From: DASUPK01 sp963800285
GTDB lineage: Bacteria > Actinomycetota > Thermoleophilia > Solirubrobacterales > 70-9
Assembly (NCBI GenBank): GCA_963800285.1
Contig: CAWDAL010000005.1
Location: forward strand, 97,434 to 161,433
Length of the DNA stretch: 64,000 nucleotides
Direction: 5' to 3'
The notes below the pieces were generated by a model. That model was not told the origin of the DNA and made no database searches. It saw only the letters and a program-made list of their open reading frames with translations. The position numbers and the translations under genes were made by a program. Below, piece after piece: positions 7,246 to 14,993 of the stretch (its first letter is position 1; each line of letters begins with the position of its first letter).

Positions 7246-9142
7246 AGGCAGGAACTGGGGCTAGCCCCGCGGCCTCACGCGCCCGCTCCGGCTCGCCGAC
7301 GACGATCACCCGGCAAGGCCGCTCCGCGAGCACGGTCTGCAGCGTCTTGCCGTAGAGGGGGGCGCCGTTGCGGTAGCGCAGGCCCATGACCAGCGCGCTC
7401 GCCTTCAGCTCCCGGGCCTCCTCGGCGATCGAGTGACCCGCCTGGTTCGGCCGCACCCGGTGGACGTGCCCGCTGACGCGAAGGCCGCCGATCAGCTTCG
7501 CCTGCTCGATCTTCGATCGCGCGGCCTCCTCCTGGTCATGGAGCGAAGCGTCGAGCGGCAGATGGCTTGGGACGATCACGACCGAGATCACGTGGATCGC
7601 ACGCCGCTTCTTGGACGCCAGCTTGACAGCGGTCGCCATCGTCTGGTCCGAGAAGGGCTCGTCCTCCTCGAAGGCGACGAGGACGCTCTTGTACTCGACC
7701 TCCTCGACTCCGAGCGGCTCGGGCAGGACGACCTTGTGGGTCTGCGAGGGGGAGAGGCCCTGCGAGCGGCGGTAGAGCAGGTAGATCGAGATCCCAAGCG
7801 CCATCCAGATCGTTCCGATCACCAGCGTGCGGGGGTTGAGCGCCATCACCACGATCCACGCCGCGAATGTTCCGAGGCCGCCGAACACGGCCGTCAGGGG
7901 TATGTCGAAGCCGAACGCCCGGAAGTTGCCCGGCGGCTTCCACTCGCGCTCCCTGTCGGGATAGCGCTTTCGCAGCTTGATCACCGATATGTGGGCGATC
8001 GTGAACGAGAGCATCGCCCCGAAGGAGTAGAGGGTGGCGAGCAGCTCGGTCTCGCCGGGTAGCACCGTGATGGCTGCGATCAGCGAGAAGACCAGGATCG
8101 CGATGTACGGAGTGCGAAAGCGAGGGTGGATCTGGCGCAACCGCTCGGGGAGCTGGCGGTAGTGGCCCATCGAGAAGGTCAGACGGGAGACGCCGATCAG
8201 GGCGGCATTGGTCGCGATCACCAGGATCACCGCGGCCAGGACGCCGACGTAGTAGCGCATGATGTTCGTGAGGCCGGCGCCCAGGCCGAGGTTCTCGACG
8301 ATGCCGAGCACGGGGTCGTCGGCGAACTTCGTGCCCAGATCGGTCGTGTAGTGGCCAGCCACGTGGTGGACCGGCATCGCCGAGAGCGCGATCAGCGGCA
8401 ACAGCGTGTAGAGCCCGAGCACCGCGAGAACCGTCAAGCCCGTGCCCCTGGGAATCGTCTTGGACGCGTCCTTCGCCTCCTCGGACATGTTCGAGATCGT
8501 CTCGATCCCCGTGTAGGCGATCATCCCGACCGCGATCCCGAGGAAGAAGTCCCCCCAGCTCGGCGCCACACCGAGGTGGACGTTGTCCACCAGGATGTTG
8601 GGGTTGAACACCAGCGCGAGCCCGATCGCGACCAGGATGACCTGCGTGCAGAGGTCGGCGATGGCCAGGATCAGGTTCAGCCGGGTGGACTCCTGGGTCC
8701 CCTTGACGTTGAGGGCGGCGAGGAACGCGATGACGGCGACACCTCCGAAGATGTCGCCCGGCGATTCGCCCAGCCACGGCCAGAACACGGCCAGGTAATG
8801 GGGGACGAAGAAGGCCGAGATCGCAACCGTGATGATGTAGTTGAGCATCTGCCCCCAGGCGGCGAGAAAGCTGATCAGCTCGTTGAAGGCGTGGCGCGCG
8901 AAGCTCGAGGACCCGCCCGCCTCCGGGTACATCACGGTGGCCTCGATGTAGGTGGAGGCCGTGCACATGAAGATCAGCCCTGCGATCACGAACGCGACCG
9001 GGGTCAGGCCGAGTGCGAAGGCGGCGGTGACGCCCAGCGCGTAGTAGATCGATGAGCCCACGTTGCCGTAGGCGGCCGAGAACAGCGCGCCCACGCCGTG
9101 GACACGCGCCAGCGATTCGTCCCTGGGGATACGTCGAGCCAT
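7244..9142 (-). CDS. APC superfamily amino acid permease with C-terminal UspA domain
   Basis: 632 aa. Residues about 20-480 carry roughly twelve hydrophobic helices with APC features (AAYGNVGSSIYYALGV in helix 1, EAGGSSSFARHAF, YTGIETISNMSEEAKD). Residues about 495-632 form a soluble UspA-like domain (YKSVLVAFEEDE at its first strand, RVIVVGEP at its last strand). Such transporter-USP fusions are known and the soluble domain probably binds a nucleotide to regulate transport. Substrate unknown; proximity to the gamma-glutamyl ligase suggests an amine or amino acid. Confidence 0.85.
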   Translation of the reverse strand: MARRIPRDESLARVHGVGALFSAAYGNVGSSIYYALGVTAAFALGLTPVAFVIAGLIFMCTASTYIEATVMYPEAGGSSSFARHAFNELISFLAAWGQMLNYIITVAISAFFVPHYLAVFWPWLGESPGDIFGGVAVIAFLAALNVKGTQESTRLNLILAIADLCTQVILVAIGLALVFNPNILVDNVHLGVAPSWGDFFLGIAVGMIAYTGIETISNMSEEAKDASKTIPRGTGLTVLAVLGLYTLLPLIALSAMPVHHVAGHYTTDLGTKFADDPVLGIVENLGLGAGLTNIMRYYVGVLAAVILVIATNAALIGVSRLTFSMGHYRQLPERLRQIHPRFRTPYIAILVFSLIAAITVLPGETELLATLYSFGAMLSFTIAHISVIKLRKRYPDREREWKPPGNFRAFGFDIPLTAVFGGLGTFAAWIVVMALNPRTLVIGTIWMALGISIYLLYRRSQGLSPSQTHKVVLPEPLGVEEVEYKSVLVAFEEDEPFSDQTMATAVKLASKKRRAIHVISVVIVPSHLPLDASLHDQEEAARSKIEQAKLIGGLRVSGHVHRVRPNQAGHSIAEEARELKASALVMGLRYRNGAPLYGKTLQTVLAERPCRVIVVGEPERAREAAGLAPVPA

Positions 9143-9211
9143 GACAGCCGCTTCGAGGATACGCCGAGCGCCACGGGGAACCGCGTCGAGCGCGGGGCCG
9201 ATGGTCGCGGG

Positions 9212-9823
9212 CTACGAGCCTGGCTTCAGGAGGATGCGCAGCGCGTCGAGCGCCTCGCTCACGTCCAGCTTCGGGTCCACCACCACGTGGAGCAGCAGGC
9301 CGTCCCCGGCGGCGCCGAGGAGCGTGGCGATGCCTCGGGAGCCGGCCTCGGATGTCACCCGGCCCAGGTCCTGGTCCGCGCGTACCAGCTCGACGATCGC
9401 CTCCCGGTATTCCCTCATCAGCTTCGCCATCCCCCTGCGCACCTTCGGGTCCCGCTCCGCCTCGCGCATGGCCTCCATCGAGATACCGCGCAGCACCGGG
9501 TCCAGCCCGTGGGGATCCCCGATCTCGGCCTCGATCATGTCGAGGAGCTGATCGACGCCTTCGAGCTGCGCGAATGCGCTGAGCGGGAAGGCCTCCTCGA
9601 ACGTTCCGAGCGCCGCATCGATCAGGAGCTCCTGCTTGCCGCGGAAGTGGTAGCTGACGGTGCCGTGCGGCAGACCCGCCCGCTCCGCGACCGCTCTGGT
9701 GGTGACCCGGGCCCAGCCGATCTCCGCGATCAACTCGGCCGCGGCCCTCCGCAGGCGGCGCCGGGTCTCCGCGGATCCGCCTCCACGGTGCGAGGAGGCT
9801 CTTTGTCCAAGTGGACTGGCCAT
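9212..9823 (-). CDS. TetR family transcriptional regulator
   Basis: 203 aa from ATG 9823 (ATG 9838 also possible; longer frame overlaps the ABC gene). HTH region RRRLRRAAAELIAEIGW then TTRAVAERAGLPHGTVSYHF, followed by a helical C-terminal domain of the TetR_C type. Divergent from an ABC exporter with 31 bp between starts; operator-like half-sites lie at and just inside its 5' end. Likely represses itself and the exporter, responding to a toxic compound. Confidence 0.85.
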   Translation of the reverse strand: MASPLGQRASSHRGGGSAETRRRLRRAAAELIAEIGWARVTTRAVAERAGLPHGTVSYHFRGKQELLIDAALGTFEEAFPLSAFAQLEGVDQLLDMIEAEIGDPHGLDPVLRGISMEAMREAERDPKVRRGMAKLMREYREAIVELVRADQDLGRVTSEAGSRGIATLLGAAGDGLLLHVVVDPKLDVSEALDALRILLKPGS

Positions 9824-9830
9824 ATGGACA
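9804..9830. promoter_or_regulatory. Operator-like repeats between TetR and ABC exporter genes
   Basis: Palindrome GTCCA-AG-TGGAC at 9805-9816 and a further TGGACA at 9825-9830, which pairs with TGTCCA at 9804-9809 as a 6-bp inverted repeat with a 15-nt spacer. Spans the TetR start codon and lies just before the exporter promoter. Confidence 0.5.
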
Positions 9831-9840
9831 GAATACATGC

Positions 9841-9846
9841 TACAGT
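9841..9846 (+). promoter_or_regulatory. TACAGT -10-like hexamer, leaderless start
   Basis: TACAGT ends 8 nt before ATG 9855 of the ABC ATPase gene. Confidence 0.45.
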
Positions 9847-9854
9847 CGGACGCG

Positions 9855-10868
9855 ATGACGGAAACCCTTCCCACCGACCCCGCCGCCCCAGCCGTCGAGG
9901 CTCGCGGTCTCCGCAAGTCGTTCGGCGGAAACCACGCCGTAGACGGTGTCGACCTCGCGATTCCTCGCGGCTCCATCTACGGCTTCCTGGGGCCGAACGG
10001 AGCCGGCAAGACGACCACGATTCGCATTCTCGCCACGCTGCTTCGACCCGATGGCGGAACAGCGCGCGTGCTCGGTCACGACGTGGTCTCCGAGGCGGCG
10101 GCGGTCCGCGGCAAGATCAGCCTCACCTCGCAGTTCGCCTCGGTGGATGAGGATCTCACCTGTCTCGAGAATCTGATTCTGCTCGGGCGGCTGCTCGGTC
10201 GCTCCTGGCGGGACGCGCGGGCCCGGGGAACGGAGCTGCTCGAAGAGTTCGGCCTGGCGGACGCGGCGGACCGGTCCGTCATGAGGCTCTCCGGCGGCAT
10301 GCGCCGTCGCCTGGACCTCGCCGCGAGCCTGATCTCGACGCCGGAAGTGCTCTTCCTCGACGAGCCGACCACGGGCCTCGACCCGCGGAGCCGGAACAGG
10401 ATGTGGGAGGTCGTGCGCGCACTGGCCGAGCGGGGAACCACTGTGCTGCTCACCACCCAGTACCTGGACGAGGCGGACCAGCTCGCCGATCGAATCGCCG
10501 TCATCGACCGCGGCAGGGTGGTCGCGGAGGGGACCCGCGCCGAGCTCAAGGCATCGGTGGGGGAGGGCCACCTCAGGGTGGGGCTGCGCGACCCGGGAGA
10601 GCGGACACGGGCCGAGCGCGTCCTGGAGGGGACGCTCGGTGTTCCGGTGCACGGGGAGAACGGCTCGGGTCGGTTGTCGGCCAGCATCCCATCGGCCGAC
10701 GGAGGTCGCGACTCGGTCGACCGGGCCGAGCGGGCGCTGGCGGAGCTCCACCGGTCCGGTGTGGCCGTCACCGACTTCGCGCTGGGCCAGCCCAGCCTCG
10801 ATGAGGTGTTTCTCGCACTGACGGGCCGGCGAGCCGAGTCCGAGCCCGCTCAGCCGGAGGCATCATGA
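9855..10868 (+). CDS. ABC exporter ATP-binding protein, DrrA type
   Basis: 337 aa single nucleotide-binding domain plus C-terminal extension. Walker A GPNGAGKTTT near residue 52, signature LSGGMRRRLD near 155, Walker B VLFLDEPTTGLD near 175, and an H-loop replaced by glutamine in LLTTQYLDEADQ, as is usual in the DrrA/daunorubicin-resistance family. C-terminal DUF4162-like region includes FALGQPSLDEVFLALTG. Forms a two-gene exporter with the overlapping membrane component; substrate is probably a hydrophobic drug or lipid. Confidence 0.9.
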   Translation: MTETLPTDPAAPAVEARGLRKSFGGNHAVDGVDLAIPRGSIYGFLGPNGAGKTTTIRILATLLRPDGGTARVLGHDVVSEAAAVRGKISLTSQFASVDEDLTCLENLILLGRLLGRSWRDARARGTELLEEFGLADAADRSVMRLSGGMRRRLDLAASLISTPEVLFLDEPTTGLDPRSRNRMWEVVRALAERGTTVLLTTQYLDEADQLADRIAVIDRGRVVAEGTRAELKASVGEGHLRVGLRDPGERTRAERVLEGTLGVPVHGENGSGRLSASIPSADGGRDSVDRAERALAELHRSGVAVTDFALGQPSLDEVFLALTGRRAESEPAQPEAS

Positions 10869-11629
10869 AGCCGGCAGGCGCGATGTCGGCATCGCTGACC
10901 TTCGCCTGGAGGGCCCTGCTCAAGATCAAGCACGTCCCCGAGCAGCTCGGGGACGTGATCGGGATTCCCCTGCTCTTCACGCTGATGTTCACCTACCTGT
11001 TCGGCGGGGCGCTGGCGGGATCGACCGGCGCCTACCTGCAGTTCCTGCTGCCCGGGACGCTGGCCCTGGCGGTCGTCTTCGTCACGGTGTACAGCGGGGT
11101 CACCTTGAACCGGGACCTGGCGACCGGCGCGTTCGACCGGTTCCGCTCCCTTCCGATCTGGCGACCGGCTCCGATCGTCGGCGGGCTGATCGGCGACCTC
11201 GGCCGCTACCTGCTCGCGTCCATCCTGGTGATCGGGCTGGGGCTCGTCATGGGCTTCGATCCCGGTGGGGGCCCGGCCGGCGTGATTGCCGCGGTTGCGC
11301 TCGTCCTCGCCTTCGCCTTCGGGCTCTCCTGGGTCTGGACGACGCTGGGCCTGCTGCTGCGCACGCCAAACGCGGTGATGAGCGTCGGATTCACCGTTCT
11401 CTTCCCGCTCACGTTCATGAGCAACGTCTTCGTTCGCCCGGAGACGATGCCCGGATGGCTGCGTTCGTTCACCGAGATCAACCCGGTGACGCACCTGGTC
11501 ACTGCGTCTCGAGGCCTGATGGAGGGAACCGCGACCGCCTCGGAGGTCCTCTGGGTGCTGGCCGCGACGGCCGTCCTCGTGATCGTCTTCGCTCCTCTCA
11601 CGGCGTGGCTCTACCGCCGCCGGGCCTAG
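10865..11629 (+). CDS. ABC-2 type transporter permease, DrrB type
   Basis: 254 aa with about six hydrophobic helices and the ABC-2 pattern (TYLFGGALAGS near residue 40, FRSLPIWRPAP connecting loop, VMSVGFTVLFPLTFMSN, GWLRSFTEINPVTHLV near residue 205). The ATG overlaps the ATPase stop (ATGA), indicating translational coupling and a 1:1 complex in the membrane. Ends convergently with the C26 peptidase gene with 4-bp overlap. Confidence 0.88.
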   Translation: MKPAGAMSASLTFAWRALLKIKHVPEQLGDVIGIPLLFTLMFTYLFGGALAGSTGAYLQFLLPGTLALAVVFVTVYSGVTLNRDLATGAFDRFRSLPIWRPAPIVGGLIGDLGRYLLASILVIGLGLVMGFDPGGGPAGVIAAVALVLAFAFGLSWVWTTLGLLLRTPNAVMSVGFTVLFPLTFMSNVFVRPETMPGWLRSFTEINPVTHLVTASRGLMEGTATASEVLWVLAATAVLVIVFAPLTAWLYRRRA

Positions 11630-12345
11630 GGCGCCCCCGAGACCTGCGCGATCAGCGCCGCGATGACCTGGTCCTGCGCGTCCTCCTCCGGGTGCCAGAG
11701 GACGCCGAGGGCAAACCCCCCATCGGATGACTCGATCGCCTCGATGCTGTCGTCGTCGTCCGCCCAGGCGCTCGCCGTCAGCGAATCGGGGACGACGTCG
11801 ACGCCCTGGTGATGATGGCTCTTGACGGTGAGCTGGTCGGTGCCGGCGGCCTCAGCGGCGAGTGAGCCCGGCTCGATCCGGACATCGTGCTCCGCCCAGG
11901 AGCCGGGGACGGGCCGGTGCCGCTCGTGGCCGAGCCGGTCCGGGAGGTGCTGGTCGAGCGTGCCGCCGCACGCCACGTTCAGGATCTGCATGCCGCGGCA
12001 GACCCCCAGAAGCGGGATTTCGCGTTCGAGCGCCCGGCGCGCCAGTGCGATCTCGAAGCGGTCGCGGTCGGGGTTGGTCCCGACCGTCTCGGGATGTGCC
12101 TCCGCACCGTGGCTCTCCGGGTCGATGTCGGCGCCGCCGCCCAGCAGCAGCCCGTCGATCCGGTCGAGGACCTCATCGGGATCCTCGGTTGCGATGCGGT
12201 CTGGAGGCAGCATCGCGACCATCCCGCCGGCGCCGTGGATCGCCCGCGCGTAGGAGAGCGGCATGAGCACGGTCGGCTCGTCCTTCCAGACTCCGAAGTG
12301 CGCCTTCTCGACGGCGGCGCATACTCCGATCAACGGGCGGGGCAT
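11626..12345 (-). CDS. Gamma-glutamyl-gamma-aminobutyrate hydrolase family (peptidase C26)
   Basis: 239 aa class I amidotransferase-fold hydrolase. GLLLGGGADIDP near residue 60, nucleophile in LLGVCRGMQILN near residue 112, KSHHHQGVD with conserved histidines near 175, and VLWHPEED with the catalytic His and Glu near the C-terminus. The family cleaves gamma-glutamyl amides such as gamma-glutamyl-GABA (PuuD). Together with the ligase, aldehyde dehydrogenase and permease 2-7 kb away it would complete a Puu-type route. Start 12345 chosen because TAAGTT lies 7 nt upstream and the longer frame overlaps the next gene. Confidence 0.85.
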   Translation of the reverse strand: MPRPLIGVCAAVEKAHFGVWKDEPTVLMPLSYARAIHGAGGMVAMLPPDRIATEDPDEVLDRIDGLLLGGGADIDPESHGAEAHPETVGTNPDRDRFEIALARRALEREIPLLGVCRGMQILNVACGGTLDQHLPDRLGHERHRPVPGSWAEHDVRIEPGSLAAEAAGTDQLTVKSHHHQGVDVVPDSLTASAWADDDDSIEAIESSDGGFALGVLWHPEEDAQDQVIAALIAQVSGAP

Positions 12346-12352
12346 CGTGGTG

Positions 12353-12358
12353 AACTTA
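12353..12358 (-). promoter_or_regulatory. TAAGTT -10-like hexamer, leaderless start
   Basis: Read on the minus strand, TAAGTT ends 7 nt before the ATG at 12345. Confidence 0.4.
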
Positions 12359-12364
12359 GCGACC

Positions 12365-13762
12365 ATGAACCGCGCGGGACAGGCACCCGAGGGGCCGTAT
12401 GACGTCGCGATCGTCGGCGCGGGCGCAGTCGGCTGCGCGGTGGCCAGGGAGTTGAGCACCCGCGGCGCTCGGTGCGTGCTGATCGAGGCCGGGCCGGACG
12501 TCGGGGCCGGGACCAGCAAGGCGAACACCGCGATCCTGCACACGGGCTTCGACGCGAAGGCCGGCACGATCGAGTCGAAGCTGGTGGCGCGCGGCTACGA
12601 GCTGCTCAGCGCGTACGCGACCGAGGTCGGGATCCCGACGGCGAAGATCGGCGCGCTGATGATCGCCTGGACTCGCGAGCAGCGCGAGGCCCTGGCCGGC
12701 GTCGAGGCGACGGCGCGTGAGAACGGCTACCGGGAGGCCCGCTCCGTCGAGGTCGAGGAGCTCTACGCGCGCGAGCCGAACATCGGGCCCGGCGCGGAGG
12801 GGGCGGTGGAGATTCCCGGCGAGGGGATCGTCTGCCCGTTCACCACGACCCTCGCGTACGCGACCGAGGCGCTGGCCGCCGGTTGCGAGCTCGTCCTGAA
12901 CGCCGCGGTCACGGGCGTGCGGCCGGGCGGCGGCGACCACGAGATCGAGACCGAGAGGGGCGCCGTCCGCGCCCAGTACCTGGTCAACGCAGCCGGGCTC
13001 CGCAGCGACGAGGTCGACGCGATGCTCGGCCACTCCGAGTTCCGGGTGACGCCGCGCCGGGGGGAGCTGATCGTCTTCGACAAGCTCGCCCGCGGACTGC
13101 TCAACCACGTCCTGCTGCCTGTTCCCACGGAGAAGACCAAGGGGGTGCTGGTCTCGCCGACGATCTACGGCAACGTTCTGCTCGGCCCGACCGCCGACGA
13201 TGTCGAGGACAAGGCCGACCGCTCGACCACCCAGGCCGGGCTGGCGTCGCTGATGAAGGCGGGGGCGCGGATCATGCCGGCGCTGGAGCGGCATGAGGTG
13301 ACCGCCACCTACGTGGGGCTGCGGGCTGCGACCGAGCACCGCGACTACCAGCTCACCGGCCACTCGGCTCAGCGCTATGTCTGCGCGGGCGGGATCCGCT
13401 CCACCGGCATCACCGGCTCCCTGGCGATCGCGGAGTGGGTGCGGGAGGCTCTGGGTGACGCCGGGCTCGACCTCGCGTCCACGCCGCGGCGGGTGGGCCT
13501 GCGGATGCCCAACATTGGCGAGTTCGGGGAGCGTCCGTACCAGGAGGGTGGGCGCATCGTCTGCTTCTGCGAGCGCGTGACCCGCGGGGAGATCGACGCA
13601 GCGCTCCGCAGCCCGATCCCGCCCGACGACCTCGATGGGCTCCGCCGCCGGACGCGGGCGCTGATGGGCCGCTGCCAGGGTTTCTTCTGCGGCGCCGAGG
13701 TCGCGGAATGTATGAATGCAAGACCTGACCCCGGGGGTGGTGATGACGATGGCGATCGATGA
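12365..13762 (+). CDS. Glycerol-3-phosphate dehydrogenase-like FAD oxidoreductase with BFD-type [2Fe-2S] domain
   Basis: 465 aa. FAD-binding VAIVGAGAVGCAVARELS at the N-terminus, DAO fold to about residue 365, then a C-terminal BFD-like iron-sulfur domain with CFCERV and GRCQGFFC (four cysteines in C-x-C ... C-x4-C arrangement). This is the GlpA-like architecture known from Thermotoga-type glycerol operons. It is followed by a flavoprotein partner and a glycerol kinase-like gene, so it should oxidise sn-glycerol 3-phosphate. L-2-hydroxyglutarate oxidase is a related alternative. Start ATG 12365 precedes GAG-rich family N-terminus. Confidence 0.85.
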   Translation: MNRAGQAPEGPYDVAIVGAGAVGCAVARELSTRGARCVLIEAGPDVGAGTSKANTAILHTGFDAKAGTIESKLVARGYELLSAYATEVGIPTAKIGALMIAWTREQREALAGVEATARENGYREARSVEVEELYAREPNIGPGAEGAVEIPGEGIVCPFTTTLAYATEALAAGCELVLNAAVTGVRPGGGDHEIETERGAVRAQYLVNAAGLRSDEVDAMLGHSEFRVTPRRGELIVFDKLARGLLNHVLLPVPTEKTKGVLVSPTIYGNVLLGPTADDVEDKADRSTTQAGLASLMKAGARIMPALERHEVTATYVGLRAATEHRDYQLTGHSAQRYVCAGGIRSTGITGSLAIAEWVREALGDAGLDLASTPRRVGLRMPNIGEFGERPYQEGGRIVCFCERVTRGEIDAALRSPIPPDDLDGLRRRTRALMGRCQGFFCGAEVAECMNARPDPGGGDDDGDR

Positions 13763-14984
13763 CGGCCCGGTCATCGTCGGCGGCGGACCCTCCGGGTTGG
13801 CGGCCGCGATCGGGCTTCGGGAGCTCGGCATCTCGCCCGTGACCGTGATCGAGCGCGAGCGCGAGGCCGGCGGCATCCCGCGCCACTCCGATCACACCGG
13901 CTTCGGCCTGCGGGATCTGCGGACCGTGCTCTCGGGACCGCGGTACGCCGCTCGCTACCGCGAGCTGGCGGAGGCGGCCGGAGTCGAGGTCCTCGCGGAG
14001 ACGATGGTCACCGAGTGGGAGGGCGCTCGGTCGCTGAAGCTGACGGGACCGCATGGCCGCTGGGAGATCGAGCCGCCGGCGGTCGTGCTCGCCACGGGTT
14101 GCCGCGAGCGCCCCCGGTCGGCCCGTCTCGTTCCCGGATCGCGGCCGGCGGGCGTGATGAACACCGCGACGCTCCAGCAGCTCGTCCACCTGCGCGGCCA
14201 GAGGGTGGGGCGGAGGGCGGTGATCGTCGGCGCCGAGCACGTCAGCTTCTCGGCGGTCGCCACCCTCGCGCACGGCGGCGCCTCGGTGGCCGGACTGGTC
14301 ACCGACCTCCCGCGCCACCAGTCGCTGCGGAGCTTCCGCGTCGGCGCGGCCGTTCGCTACCGCGCGCCGGTCTGGACGCGGACGAAGGTCAGCGCGATCC
14401 ACGGCGCCGAGCGCGTCGAGTCGGTCGAGCTGACGGAGCTCGACTCCGGCCGCACCCGCACCGTCGACTGCGACCTGGTGATCTTCACCGCCGACTGGAT
14501 CCCCGACCACGAGCTGGCGGTGATGGCCGGCTGCGAGCTCGATCCCGGCAGCCTCGGCCCGCTCGTGGACCCGGCGCTGCGGACCACTCGCCAAGGGGTC
14601 TTCGCCGCCGGGAACCTGCTTCATCCGGCCGAGACGGCAGACGTCTGCGCCCTGGACGGCCGCCACGTGGCCCCGTCGGTGGCGGCCTACCTGCGCGGGC
14701 CGGGAGAGTGGCCGTCCCAGGTCAGGGTCACGGCCCGGAGCCCGCTCGCCTGGGTGGCGCCGGGTCTTCTGCTCGCGACCGGGCACCCGCCGGCCCGCGA
14801 TCGTCTCCTGATGCGCTCGCGGGAGTTCGTCTCACGGGCCCGGATCCAGGTTCGCCAGGGAGGACGAGAGCTTTGGACCGGTCGTGTCGGCCGCCTGGTC
14901 CCGGGACGCTCGTCATACATTTCGGCCAAATGGACCTCTCAAGTTGATCCAGATGCGGGCCCCGTGATCGTCGCGGTGAAATAG
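13743..14984 (+). CDS. NAD(P)/FAD-dependent oxidoreductase, partner of the GlpA-like enzyme
   Basis: 413 aa pyridine-nucleotide-disulfide-type flavoprotein. FAD motif PVIVGGGPSGLAAAIGL at residues 7-23, VVLATGCRERPR near 115, second Rossmann RRAVIVGAEHVSFSAVATL near 160 and GVFAAGNLLHPAE near 290 (FAD pyrimidine-binding region). It overlaps the dehydrogenase gene by 20 bp. In Thermotoga-like operons the equivalent subunit passes electrons from the GlpA-like subunit to NAD or quinone. No DUF1667 third subunit follows here. Confidence 0.82.
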   Translation: MTMAIDDGPVIVGGGPSGLAAAIGLRELGISPVTVIEREREAGGIPRHSDHTGFGLRDLRTVLSGPRYAARYRELAEAAGVEVLAETMVTEWEGARSLKLTGPHGRWEIEPPAVVLATGCRERPRSARLVPGSRPAGVMNTATLQQLVHLRGQRVGRRAVIVGAEHVSFSAVATLAHGGASVAGLVTDLPRHQSLRSFRVGAAVRYRAPVWTRTKVSAIHGAERVESVELTELDSGRTRTVDCDLVIFTADWIPDHELAVMAGCELDPGSLGPLVDPALRTTRQGVFAAGNLLHPAETADVCALDGRHVAPSVAAYLRGPGEWPSQVRVTARSPLAWVAPGLLLATGHPPARDRLLMRSREFVSRARIQVRQGGRELWTGRVGRLVPGRSSYISAKWTSQVDPDAGPVIVAVK

Positions 14985-14987
14985 GGT
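14982..14987 (+). promoter_or_regulatory. TAGGGT -10-like hexamer before the kinase
   Basis: TAGGGT includes the stop codon of the flavoprotein and ends 6 nt before ATG 14994; possible internal leaderless promoter in the glycerol operon. Confidence 0.45.
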
Positions 14988-14993
14988 CTCCCC

